A stretch of DNA of 64,000 nucleotides from Leucobacter luti (GTDB taxonomy: Bacteria > Actinomycetota > Actinomycetes > Actinomycetales > Microbacteriaceae): NCBI RefSeq assembly GCF_004217175.1, contig NZ_SHKI01000004.1, forward strand, positions 124,001 to 188,000, read 5' to 3'. Numbering within the stretch: position 1 is the stretch's first letter; each line of letters starts with the position of its first letter. The notes beneath the pieces were generated by a model that was not told the origin of the DNA, did not search any database, and worked only from the letters and a program-made list of their open reading frames with translations. This document shows positions 1 through 7,489 of this stretch, one piece after another. Position numbers and translations under genes: made by a program.

Positions 1-653
1 TCCCCCACGGCTACGAGGGCCAGGGACCCGACCACTCGTCGGCGCGCATCGAGCGCTTCCTGCAGCTGTGCGCGGAAGACAACATGATCGTGGCGCGCCC
101 CTCGACGCCGGCGAACTACTTCCACCTGCTGCGCCGCCAGGCGTACGCGCGGCCGCGAAAGCCGCTCGTGGTGTTCACGCCCAAGTCGATGCTGCGCCTG
201 CGCGGTGCGACGTCGAGCGTCGAGGACTTCACCACCGGGCACTTCATGCCGGTGCTCGACGACCCAAACATCGCCGACGCCAGCCTCGTCAAGCGCGTGC
301 TGCTCGTTTCGGGCAAGATCTACTACGATCTTCGCGTCGCACTCGACAAGAACCCCGATCCGCGGATCGCGCTCGTGCGCGTTGAGCAGTTCTACCCCAT
401 GCCGATCGTGGAGGTCGGCCGGGTGCTCACGCAGTACACGGGCGCCGAGCTGGTCTGGGTGCAGGACGAGCCCGAGAACCAGGGCGCGTGGCCGTTCATC
501 TCGCTGGAGCTCTCAAAGCACCTGGCGAACGATCGGATCGACGTGGTCTCGCGCGCTGCCTCGGCGGCGCCGTCGACCGGGTCGGCAAAGGTACACGCCG
601 TGGAGCAGGAGGCACTCATCAGCCGCGCGCTGCGGTTCGACGGCGAGGGCTAA
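1..653 (+). CDS. kgd: 2-oxoglutarate dehydrogenase E1 / multifunctional Kgd, C-terminal part
   Basis: This is the 3' end of a gene that begins before the window; the reading frame is open from base 3 to the TAA at 651-653. The translated piece shows the conserved C-terminal transketolase-like region of the E1 component: a GYEGQGPDHSSAR stretch near the edge, followed by ARPSTPANYFHLLRRQ and KPLVVFTPKSMLR. This E1 part decarboxylates 2-oxoglutarate with thiamine diphosphate, feeding succinyl-CoA synthesis in the TCA cycle. In actinobacteria it is usually fused to a succinyltransferase domain, but that part is outside the window, so the fusion is assumed. The next gene begins 7 bases after the stop. 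Confidence 0.95.
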   Translation, partial: PHGYEGQGPDHSSARIERFLQLCAEDNMIVARPSTPANYFHLLRRQAYARPRKPLVVFTPKSMLRLRGATSSVEDFTTGHFMPVLDDPNIADASLVKRVLLVSGKIYYDLRVALDKNPDPRIALVRVEQFYPMPIVEVGRVLTQYTGAELVWVQDEPENQGAWPFISLELSKHLANDRIDVVSRAASAAPSTGSAKVHAVEQEALISRALRFDGEG

Positions 654-660
654 CCCGCGC

Positions 661-1416
661 ATGCAGCACCCGTTCATCGGCGCTCCCTCATCTCACGTTG
701 CCGGCCCCGCCGCCGGCTTCCAGGGGGACGGCATCGCCCAGCGGATCGCCACCGCGATCTCGCTGGGCATGCTGAGCGTCGGTGAGCGGCTGCCGCCCGA
801 GGCGGAACTCGCGAGCCAGTTTGGCATCGCGGTCGCCACGCTCCGCAAGGCACTCGCCGCGCTCCGCGAGCAGGGCGTGGTTGAGACTCGGCGCGGCCGC
901 AACGGCGGCACCTTCGTGGTGCAGGCGCCGTTCCCCTCGACGGAGACCCTGCAGCGCGCGCTGCTGCGCATCAGCACGGTGGCGCTGCGCGACTTCTTCG
1001 ACGAGCACGCCGCGGTCTCTGGCATGGCCGCCCGCCTCGCGGCGGAGCGCGCGGTACCCGAGGTGCGCACCCGGCTCGCCGAGTTCGCGTTTCAGGCGCG
1101 AGAGGCGCGGGAGCCGCAGGATCGCGCGCTCGCCGACAGCCGCTTCCACTTCGAGGTCGCCGTGCTGAGCCACTCGCAGCGCCTCCTCGCCGGGGAGCAG
1201 CGCCTGCAATCGGAGCTGTCCCCGTTCCTGTGGTGCGACGCCATCAGCCACGCCTCGCTACAGACGGCCTTTTCGGAGCACCTCGCGATCGTCATGGCGA
1301 TCGAGCAGCGGCAGCCCGAGGAGGCGCAGCGCCTCGCGGTGGCACACGTCCAGGCGAACGCCCGGCTGATCCTCGACGGCAAGTTCGCGCTGGGGCGCGC
1401 CGAGGTGAGCGCGTGA
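661..1416 (+). CDS. GntR family (FadR/FCD type) transcriptional regulator
   Basis: A 251-residue DNA-binding regulator. Residues about 23-92 form the GntR winged helix, with LGMLSVGERLPPEAELA, then TLRKALAALREQGVVE and a basic RRGRNGG wing. The C-terminal part is an all-helical FCD effector domain with conserved acidic and histidine positions (FHFEVAVLSH, EHLAIVMAIE, AHVQANARLIL) that bind a metal in many family members. The ATG lies 7 bases after kgd and has only a weak purine-rich site (GAGGG) upstream, so co-transcription with kgd is possible. The stop overlaps the start of the following Cache-domain gene by 4 bases. The effector is unknown. It is a candidate controller of the amine cluster that follows, but this rests on proximity only. 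Confidence 0.9.
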   Translation: MQHPFIGAPSSHVAGPAAGFQGDGIAQRIATAISLGMLSVGERLPPEAELASQFGIAVATLRKALAALREQGVVETRRGRNGGTFVVQAPFPSTETLQRALLRISTVALRDFFDEHAAVSGMAARLAAERAVPEVRTRLAEFAFQAREAREPQDRALADSRFHFEVAVLSHSQRLLAGEQRLQSELSPFLWCDAISHASLQTAFSEHLAIVMAIEQRQPEEAQRLAVAHVQANARLILDGKFALGRAEVSA

Positions 1417-2183
1417 GCGCGGCGGGCGCCGAGAGCGCCGGCGCTGCGGGCGCGGATGTGCACGCGAGGCACCCAGATACCGACCTCACGCCGCTCATCG
1501 ACGAGCTCAACGCCTGGTTCTCCGACCACTTCACCCGCCTCGAAGCGCTCGCTGAAGAGCTCATCGGCGTGCTCCGGTTCGACGCGGAGCAGCGGCTCGA
1601 ACTCACGGAGTCGGCGCGACGCCGGCTGAAGGCGATCGCGGTGCGCGCGCTCGCAGAAGACCAGACCCTCGACGGCTGCGGCCTGATCTTCGCCCGCTCC
1701 GCGCTCGGCACCGAGAACGGGCACCTCGAGTGGTGGGTGCGCGAGGACGAGACGCGCTTCGCCCGCTACTCGTTCGGCGTGGTCCCCGGGGGCGACCGCT
1801 ACTACGACTACGAGCACCACGAGTGGTTCATCCGCGCGTTCCACGATGGCGCGCCCGCGCTGGTGGGGCCGTACATCGACTACCTCGGCGTCGAAACCTA
1901 CGTGGTCACGCTGACCGTCCCGGCCACGCTCGACGGCACGCGCATCGGCGCGGTGGGCAACGACATCCAGGTGGCCGATCTGGAGGCGGAGCTGCTGCCC
2001 GTGCTGCTGCGCACCCCCGTGGAAGCGGCCGTGATCGGGCGGCACGGGAACGTGCTGTTCGGCAACTCGACCCGGTTCCTGCCGGGTGAGTACGTGCCGC
2101 AGGATCTCGCCGGGGTCGCGCGCGTACCGCTCGGCCCGGCATCGGCCGGAATCCAGTTGCTCCACGCTGTCCCGGCCGCGTAA
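1413..2183 (+). CDS. Free-standing Cache (PDC-like) sensor domain protein
   Basis: A 256-residue soluble protein starting at a GTG that overlaps the regulator's stop (GTGA), implying translational coupling. The middle and C-terminal parts look like the ligand-binding half of a double Cache domain: YDYEHHEWFIRAF, then VGPYIDYLG and VGNDIQVADLE, which parallel the aromatic, Y-x-D and D ligand motifs of that fold. I see no signal peptide, transmembrane helix or output domain, which is unusual because Cache domains are normally extracytoplasmic parts of receptors. An intracellular ligand sensor or partner of the adjacent GntR protein is an inference. The fold assignment is fairly confident, the role is not. 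Confidence 0.75.
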   Translation: MSAAGAESAGAAGADVHARHPDTDLTPLIDELNAWFSDHFTRLEALAEELIGVLRFDAEQRLELTESARRRLKAIAVRALAEDQTLDGCGLIFARSALGTENGHLEWWVREDETRFARYSFGVVPGGDRYYDYEHHEWFIRAFHDGAPALVGPYIDYLGVETYVVTLTVPATLDGTRIGAVGNDIQVADLEAELLPVLLRTPVEAAVIGRHGNVLFGNSTRFLPGEYVPQDLAGVARVPLGPASAGIQLLHAVPAA

Positions 2184-2188
2184 CCAGC

Positions 2189-2224
2189 GCGGGGCCGCGC
2201 GCCCAAGCGGGGCCGCGCGCCCAA
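2189..2224. repeat. 18-bp tandem duplication in the spacer after the Cache-domain gene
   Basis: The unit GCGGGGCCGCGCGCCCAA occurs twice head to tail (2189-2206 and 2207-2224), with a partial third start. It lies just after the stop codon at 2183, in the spacer between two convergent genes. Similar short duplications occur after stop codons elsewhere in this window. Confidence 0.85.
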
Positions 2225-2250
2225 GCGGGACGGGGCCCCGCGCCGGCGGG

Positions 2251-2970
2251 CTAGTCCCGCACCACCTCGGCGAAGCGCTCGGCGACCTCGCCCCACAGCT
2301 CGCTGAGCCGCGGCTCGGCGCCGCGCACACGCGCGATCACCTCGGGGCCGGCGAGCCCGATATCGTCGAGCCCGGTGCCCTCCTCCTCGACCCAGTCCTC
2401 GGCCGTCGTGGTGAGCGCCTCCGGGTGAAACTGCACGCCCCAGGCGGCCACACCGATGCGGAATGCCTGGTTGCGGCAGGCCGCGCTCGACGCGAGCACC
2501 CGGGCACCAGCGGGCAGCTCGGCCGCCTCGAGCCAGTGCCACTGCACCACGGGCACCTCGCTCCCCGCGATCCCGCCGAACAGCGGATCCGTGGGGTCTG
2601 CCCCGGCGAAATCGACGGCGCAGAGGCCTACCTCGGGACCGGCCGGGGCCGTGCGCACGCTGCCACCTGTCGCGGCGGCGAGCAGCTGGGCGCCGAGGCA
2701 GATTCCGAGGGTCGGGATCTCGCGGGACACCCCCTCGGCGAGGAGTTCGCGCGTGGCCGGAAGCCACGGGGCAGCCTCGTCGTCGAGCGGCCCCATCGAG
2801 CCGCCCAGCACGATCAGCCCGTCGTAGCCGTCGAGGGTGGGCGGCACGTCGCGCCCGGCGTCTGGGCCCACGGTGTCGAGGATCACCCCGCGCCCGCGCA
2901 GCCGGGCCGCGAAGTGCCCGAGCCCGGCGTTGCCCTGGTGCTCCACCACGAGCACGCGCGCGCCGCTCAC
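2251..2970 (-). CDS. Class I glutamine amidotransferase-like protein (GMP-synthase-like GATase)
   Basis: A 239-residue class I amidotransferase/hydrolase fold. The nucleophile elbow is GICLGAQLLAAATGG (Cys about 87), with WHWLEAAELP and GVQFHPEAL supplying the His and Glu of the triad. The GTG start at 2970 overlaps the previous gene's stop as GTGA. Longer upstream starts would extend far into that gene. It is the last gene of the P450-ligase operon. Related stand-alone domains occur beside gamma-glutamyl ligases, for example the AtdA2-type protein of aniline degradation, where they act on gamma-glutamyl amides or supply ammonia. Which role applies here is not visible. The fold is sure and the substrate unknown. 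Confidence 0.88.
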   Translation of the reverse strand: MSGARVLVVEHQGNAGLGHFAARLRGRGVILDTVGPDAGRDVPPTLDGYDGLIVLGGSMGPLDDEAAPWLPATRELLAEGVSREIPTLGICLGAQLLAAATGGSVRTAPAGPEVGLCAVDFAGADPTDPLFGGIAGSEVPVVQWHWLEAAELPAGARVLASSAACRNQAFRIGVAAWGVQFHPEALTTTAEDWVEEEGTGLDDIGLAGPEVIARVRGAEPRLSELWGEVAERFAEVVRD

Positions 2971-3740
2971 GCCGCAGCCCCGGTGGAGACTCGGGGCCGC
3001 GCACCCGCCGCCGCGCCGGGCACCGCGAGCGCGGACTCCCCCGCGGCGGCGCGGGCGGCCGCGCGCGCCACGAGCCAGTCGAACAGGGCTTGCTGCTGCG
3101 GGTCGCTCGCGGCCGTGTCTTCCGGGTGCCACTGCACGGCGAGCAGCTCGGCCCGCTCGTGTTCAAGCGCTTCGACCACCCCGTCGGGTGCGCGTCCCAC
3201 CACTCGCAGGCCGCGCCCCACGTCGGCAACTGCCTGGTGGTGGTAGGACGACACCGTGAGATCGCGGGCACCGAGCGCCGCGGCGAGCGCGGAGTCCGGT
3301 TCGACCGCGACCGGGTGCACGCTGTCGCGGTGCACGCTGTCCGCCGCGAGATCCTGCACCATCGTGCCGCCGTGCTCCACGTTCAGCAGCTGAAAGCCGC
3401 GGCAGATCGCGAGCACCGGCACCCCCTCGGCGATCGCTGCCGCGAGCAGCTCCGCCTCGAACTGGTCCTGCGCGGGGGCGTCGGCGGTGACGGTGGTGGG
3501 GAGCGGCTGCTCCCCGTACCGTGCGGGGTCGATGTCGAAACCTCCGGGGAGCAGCAGTCCGTCGAGTCCGCGCACCCGATCGCTCGCGGGGGTCGGCCCC
3601 TCCGCAAACAGGGTGAGCGGCTCACCGCCAGCCCGCACGACCGAGCGGAGCACGGCGACCGCGACGGCGTTTCCGTCGAAGCGGAGACCGTGCACCCGAT
3701 TCGACCACATGCCGGCGACGCCGATGCGGGGCGCGGGCAC
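2967..3740 (-). CDS. Gamma-glutamyl-GABA hydrolase family protein (PuuD-like, peptidase C26)
   Basis: About 257 residues. PAPRIGVAGMWSNRVHG at the N terminus, a GLDGLLLPGGFDIDPARYGE segment, a nucleophile elbow LAICRGFQLLNVEHGG and a C-terminal AVQWHPEDT give the Cys-His-Glu triad of the C26 family. PuuD removes glutamate from gamma-glutamyl-GABA in putrescine breakdown; the substrate here should be some gamma-glutamyl amide made by the ligase of the same operon. I chose the GTG at 3740, two bases after the upstream stop. A GTG at 3794 is also open but would overlap the previous gene by 52 bases. The stop overlaps the next amidotransferase by 4 bases. The last 30 residues are an alanine-rich tail. 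Confidence 0.87.
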   Translation of the reverse strand: MPAPRIGVAGMWSNRVHGLRFDGNAVAVAVLRSVVRAGGEPLTLFAEGPTPASDRVRGLDGLLLPGGFDIDPARYGEQPLPTTVTADAPAQDQFEAELLAAAIAEGVPVLAICRGFQLLNVEHGGTMVQDLAADSVHRDSVHPVAVEPDSALAAALGARDLTVSSYHHQAVADVGRGLRVVGRAPDGVVEALEHERAELLAVQWHPEDTAASDPQQQALFDWLVARAAARAAAGESALAVPGAAAGARPRVSTGAAA

Positions 3741-3742
3741 GG

Positions 3743-4462
3743 CTACGCCCCCGGCTTCAGCGGGAACGGGAGCAGCGGCATCCAGCGCGTCCACACCCGC
3801 TCAAGCGAGCCATCGGCCACCGCTGCGGAGAGCGCCGAGTTGATCTCCCCTCGGAGCGCGTCGTTGCCGGGGGCAACCCCGATCCCCCACCGGTTGCCGG
3901 TGAGTACGGTGAACGCCTCGACGAAGTCTGGGTCCTCCTGCCCGAGCGGAATCATGACCACATCATCGTCCACGAAGCCGTCAATCTCCCCGGAGCGGGT
4001 GGCCTCGATCATGTCGCTGAAGACGTCGTCGCTCGCGCCGAAGCTCACGAGCTCTGCGCCGGGGAACGTTTCGGCGAGCTTCATGTTCGTGGAGTTCGCG
4101 ATCGCGCCGATCCGGTAGCCCGCGAGCTCCTCGGCGGCGCGGGCGGGGTCGTCGGCGCGCACGATGAGTGTCTCGTTAAACACGGCGTACGGCGAGGTGA
4201 AGTCGACGAGCGCGGCGCGCTCGGCGGTCATCCCCTGGCCGCACCAGACGGCGTCTGCGTCGCCGCGGCGCACGGCCGGGATCATGTCGTCCCACGGGAC
4301 CATGACCCACTCGATGTCTGCGCCGAGGTGCTCCGCAATGAGCGCGGCGGCCTCCGGTTCGTAGCCGCCGCGGGTCTTCCCGTCGGTGCTCTTCGAGAAG
4401 AGCGGCAGCGCCTCAGAGTCGATGCACGCGAGTCGGAGCGTGCGCGGTGTGGTGGTGGTCAC
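3743..4462 (-). CDS. Family 3 solute-binding-fold protein without a signal peptide
   Basis: A 239-residue bilobal periplasmic-binding-protein fold of the amino-acid type: TLRLACIDSEALPLF, GGYEPEAAALIAEHLGADIEWVMVPWDDMIPAVRRGDADAV, then GYRIGAIANST, EIDGFVDDDVVM and GIGVAPGNDALRGEIN. The GTG start at 4462 overlaps the ligase stop as GTGA. The mature fold begins within ten residues, so there is no room for a signal peptide or lipobox. No ABC permease or ATPase gene is adjacent. It may therefore be a cytoplasmic binding protein or an enzyme on this scaffold; cyclohexadienyl-dehydratase-like proteins share the fold but are normally exported. The fold call is firm and the function open. Confidence 0.82.
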   Translation of the reverse strand: MTTTTPRTLRLACIDSEALPLFSKSTDGKTRGGYEPEAAALIAEHLGADIEWVMVPWDDMIPAVRRGDADAVWCGQGMTAERAALVDFTSPYAVFNETLIVRADDPARAAEELAGYRIGAIANSTNMKLAETFPGAELVSFGASDDVFSDMIEATRSGEIDGFVDDDVVMIPLGQEDPDFVEAFTVLTGNRWGIGVAPGNDALRGEINSALSAAVADGSLERVWTRWMPLLPFPLKPGA

Positions 4463-5907
4463 GGAATTGCCTCCCAGTACTGATCGAATTCCCACTGTGA
4501 AATTTGGCCGCAGTAGCGCGCCCACTCGTCCCGCTTGAGCTGCAGGAAGATCCGGGTGAGTTCCTCGGGCATCGCCCCCATGAGGTAGGGGTCCGCCTCG
4601 AACGCCTCGATCGCCGAGCCCAGGGTGTTGGGCACCGCGACGTCGCTGAGCACGTCGCTCGGCTCGCCCGGCTCACCCGGGTCGAGCTGCGCCTCGATCC
4701 CGTGCTCGATCGCCGCGAGGAGGTACAGGTGCGACAGGTACGGGTTGACACTCGCGTCGGGCAGGCGATACTCCATGCGCCCATTGGCCGAGATCCGCAG
4801 CGCAACGCCGCGGGTGTCGAGTCCCCAGTCGGCGCCGGAGGGGGCGAACTGGCCGGCGTCCCAGTACCGCTTGTACGAGTTGACCGTTGACCCCATCACC
4901 AGCATCGAGCCCGGGGTGTGCAGCAGCATTCCGGCGATCGCGTTGCGCGCGATGTCGGTGACGTGCAGTTCGACGCGGCCGTCCTCGATCACGTTTTCGG
5001 CGTCGTCGGTGCCCGCTGCACCGGATCCCGCCCGCCACAGGCTGAGGTTGTGGTGGCAGCCGTTGCCCATCTTCCCGTTGTAGGGCTTGGCCATGAAGCT
5101 CGCCTGCAGCCCGAGCTCGCGCGCGACCTGCTTGCAGATCTGGCGGTAGGTGGTCATGCGCTCGGCGGTGAGTTCCGCCCGGTCGAAGTCCCAGTTCAGT
5201 TCGAGCTGTCCGTCGTCCTCGTAGTCGCCCTGGATCATCGCGAAGTCGAGCGCCTGCGCGTAGCTGATGACCTTCTTAAAGACGGGGCGCATCTTCTCCA
5301 GGTTCTCGACCTGGTAGGCGGGGCTCTGGTCGTCCTTGCAGGAGACCTCCATGCCCGGCCCGGTCCACGTCATCTCGGGTTCGAGGCCGCTGCGCAGCTC
5401 AAGGCCGGTGCGTTCGGTGAAGGCGCGGTGGGCCACACGGAACAGCGCCCGGGTGTCGAGCGGGATCAGCCGGCCGGCGCCCGCGCCGAGGTGGGGCGGG
5501 TCGTAGGCGGTGCAGAAGATGCGCCCCACCTCCTGGTCCCAGGGCAGCACCTGGAACGTTTCGGGTTCCGGGAGCCCCCAGAACTCGTGCGCGTCGACGC
5601 CGCCGCCGATCAGTTCGCCCTCGCGGCTCGTCTGCAGGTCGGTGAGGGCCGTGCGGTGGAACGCGATCCCCTTGCGCAGCATGCGCTCGTAGTGCTCCGC
5701 GGGCACCACCTTGGCAACCGTGCGGCTCCCGAGCGTGGGGATCATGTAGTAGATGTACTTCACCCCGGTCTCGCGAATCCGCTCGCCGAGCACGGCCACC
5801 GTTTCCGGGCGCAGATTCGCCTCCTGGTGCCGGGCGAACGCCGTGGTGTCCGCGAGGATCTCGCGGAGCGCGGCGCCGAAGCGCCCGCCCCCGTTGAGGT
5901 CTGACAT
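4459..5907 (-). CDS. Glutamine-synthetase-like gamma-glutamyl-amine ligase (GlnA/PuuA family)
   Basis: A 482-residue enzyme of the glutamine synthetase fold, expected to join the gamma-carboxyl of glutamate to an amine using ATP. Catalytic motifs are visible in order: GLEPEMTW (174-181), QLELNWDF (234-241), GNGCHHNLSLW (281-291, in place of the usual NGSGMHxHxS), NSYKRYW (343-349) and RMEYRLPDASVNPYL (377-391). The divergence around the His loop and the AGQFAP segment argues against a housekeeping glutamine synthetase. Context with C26 hydrolases and a P450 favours activation of an organic amine, as in putrescine, isopropylamine or aniline catabolism. The ATG at 5907 follows an AAAGGA site. 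Substrate cannot be read from sequence. Confidence 0.88.
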   Translation of the reverse strand: MSDLNGGGRFGAALREILADTTAFARHQEANLRPETVAVLGERIRETGVKYIYYMIPTLGSRTVAKVVPAEHYERMLRKGIAFHRTALTDLQTSREGELIGGGVDAHEFWGLPEPETFQVLPWDQEVGRIFCTAYDPPHLGAGAGRLIPLDTRALFRVAHRAFTERTGLELRSGLEPEMTWTGPGMEVSCKDDQSPAYQVENLEKMRPVFKKVISYAQALDFAMIQGDYEDDGQLELNWDFDRAELTAERMTTYRQICKQVARELGLQASFMAKPYNGKMGNGCHHNLSLWRAGSGAAGTDDAENVIEDGRVELHVTDIARNAIAGMLLHTPGSMLVMGSTVNSYKRYWDAGQFAPSGADWGLDTRGVALRISANGRMEYRLPDASVNPYLSHLYLLAAIEHGIEAQLDPGEPGEPSDVLSDVAVPNTLGSAIEAFEADPYLMGAMPEELTRIFLQLKRDEWARYCGQISQWEFDQYWEAIP

Positions 5908-5940
5908 GTGGTTCCTTTCATCGTTGGAAGGTCTGTGTCG

Positions 5941-5975
5941 GGCGGCTGCGCCCGGGCCGGGGCGGCTGCGCCCGG
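5941..5975. repeat. Short direct repeat in the P450-ligase spacer
   Basis: GGCGGCTGCGCCCGG occurs at 5941-5955 and 5961-5975 in the 130-base spacer between the P450 stop and the ligase start. The rest of the spacer is GC-rich with further imperfect copies of a GATCGGGCGGAG-like unit and possible small hairpins. I see no convincing terminator or internal promoter here, so the two genes are probably co-transcribed. Confidence 0.75.
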
Positions 5976-6037
5976 ATCGGGCGGAGTCCGCAGATCGGGC
6001 AACTCTGCCTGGATCTGGCGGAGCGCCCCCGGGGGTG

Positions 6038-7258
6038 CTAGCGCACCGCGAAGGTGATCGGGAGTTTCACCGGCCCGTGGTTGCCCGAGTCCGGCAGCCA
6101 CTCGTCGCCGCCGGGGCACTCGATCCCGGTCAAGCGCTCGGCGAGCAGCGGCAGCGCGACGCCCATGTCGGCGCGCGCGATGTAGTGGCCGAGGCAGTGG
6201 TGCACCCCGCCCCCGAAGGTGTGGTGCGGCTTTCGTCCCTCGGCGTCGATGTCGATCTCCGGATCGGGGAACGCCTCGGGGTCGGTGCCGCTCGACATAG
6301 TGAAGAGGTGCACCGTGGTGCCCCGCGCGATCGAGAGCCCCTCGTACTCGAAGTCCTCGTTCGCCTCGCGTGTGACCCACCGCGTGGTCGGGTTGACGCG
6401 CAGGCCCTCCTCGAGCGCCGGCTTCGCGAGCTCCGCCGGTCGCGCCGCGAGCTTCTCCCACTGCTCGGGGTTGCGCATGAACGTCTGCAGGAGCAGTCCG
6501 ATTTGGTTGCGCGTGGTGTCCATCCCGCCAAACAGCATGAGCACGAGCGCGTTGCGCAGCTCGGCATCACTGAGCTTGTCCCCGGCCTCTGAGAACTGGA
6601 CGAGGCGCGAGACCACGTCTTCCCCGGGCTCGGCCCGGCGCTCGGCGATCAGCTGCTCCACGAAATCGTAGAGCTCTTGCACGGCCACGTCGATGCGCTC
6701 GATGTCCTCCTTGATCGACACGCTCAGCGCGTAGCCGACCGTGTTTGCGCGGTCGGCGATGAACGGCCAGTGCTCGTGCGACAGGCCCATCATGGCGCAG
6801 AGCGCGCGCGTGGCGAACGGCTCGGCGAATGCCGCGACGAAGTCAACCTCCTCGCCGCGCTGCTGCGCCGCGACCATGTCGTCGATCAGCTCGGTGGCGA
6901 TCTCCGCGAACTCGGGCTCGAGGCGGCGAGCGACGGTGGGCGAGAACGCGGGGTTGAGCAGGCGCCGAATCCGGTGGTGCTCGTCGCCCTCAAGCACGAG
7001 GAGGTTCTTTGACCACCACTCGTGGAAGATTCCGGAGTGGACGCCGTTGTGATCCGGCCACTTCGCACTGCCCTGATTGAGGCTCGGGTGCTTCAGCAGC
7101 TCCGTCACTTCGCGGTAGCGCAGCACCCCGAAGCCGTAGTTGGTGCGCGCCACCCAGCTGCGGGCGCGGGCGTCGCGCACCGCCTCCGAGTTCATCGCGA
7201 ACTCGGGTGCGGCGATGTCGAGGTAGGGCAGGTCGGTGTCGCCGACTGTTCCGGGCAT
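6038..7258 (-). CDS. Cytochrome P450 monooxygenase
   Basis: A 406-residue soluble bacterial P450. Visible landmarks are the C-helix GDEHHRIRRL (91-100), the I-helix oxygen-activation motif GGMDTT (244-249), the K-helix ExxR at E284-R287 and the haem loop from F348 to G357 with proximal Cys355 (F-G-G-G-V-H-H-C-L-G). The ATG at 7258 has a strong AAGGAG site; upstream frame extension lacks support. It heads an operon with a gamma-glutamyl ligase and amidohydrolases and faces a reductase-flavodoxin pair. That context suggests hydroxylation or oxidative N-dealkylation of an amine or its gamma-glutamyl amide. Mycobacterial secondary-amine P450s (pip/mor, CYP151) are, as I recall, also near a glutamine-synthetase-like gene. 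Substrate and CYP family are unassigned. Confidence 0.95.
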   Translation of the reverse strand: MPGTVGDTDLPYLDIAAPEFAMNSEAVRDARARSWVARTNYGFGVLRYREVTELLKHPSLNQGSAKWPDHNGVHSGIFHEWWSKNLLVLEGDEHHRIRRLLNPAFSPTVARRLEPEFAEIATELIDDMVAAQQRGEEVDFVAAFAEPFATRALCAMMGLSHEHWPFIADRANTVGYALSVSIKEDIERIDVAVQELYDFVEQLIAERRAEPGEDVVSRLVQFSEAGDKLSDAELRNALVLMLFGGMDTTRNQIGLLLQTFMRNPEQWEKLAARPAELAKPALEEGLRVNPTTRWVTREANEDFEYEGLSIARGTTVHLFTMSSGTDPEAFPDPEIDIDAEGRKPHHTFGGGVHHCLGHYIARADMGVALPLLAERLTGIECPGGDEWLPDSGNHGPVKLPITFAVR

Positions 7259-7325
7259 TCGTACTCCTTCGTCGAACGTGGTCCCGCACCATCTACGCGG
7301 GAGACCGGTTTTAAATAAGTTAGTG

Positions 7326-7399
7326 GTGAATGTTTTATCGCGCAAGTGCCTCATTGCATCTCGCAACACCAACGAAACAATCGGAACTAAAACATTCAC
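7326..7399. promoter_or_regulatory. Inverted operator pair in the P450 / reductase divergent promoter region
   Basis: GTGAATGTTTTATCGCGC (7326-7343) faces a reverse-complement copy of its first 12 bases at 7388-7399, with arms about 44 bases apart. The same 18-bp word recurs with one change at 12353-12370. The region is much more AT-rich than its surroundings and separates two divergent genes, which is what an operator for a shared regulator would look like. The binding protein is not known. Confidence 0.7.
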
Positions 7400-7489
7400 T
7401 TGAGGTATCTTTAGCGTTACACTGGACGCACTCCCCGGGTGCAGCGCCGCGCCGACAGGGACCGCACCGAGTCACGCGAAGGAGCTGTG

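Noticed and set aside
205..660. An upstream extension of the first GntR frame through the kgd end
   Set aside because: The extension is arginine/serine-rich shadow sequence of kgd. The winged-helix domain fits a start at 661.
3741..3794. A longer N terminus for the PuuD-like hydrolase
   Set aside because: It would overlap the binding-protein gene by 52 bases and adds an unalignable alanine/valine-rich stretch. The GTG at 3740 directly follows the upstream stop and starts at the fold.
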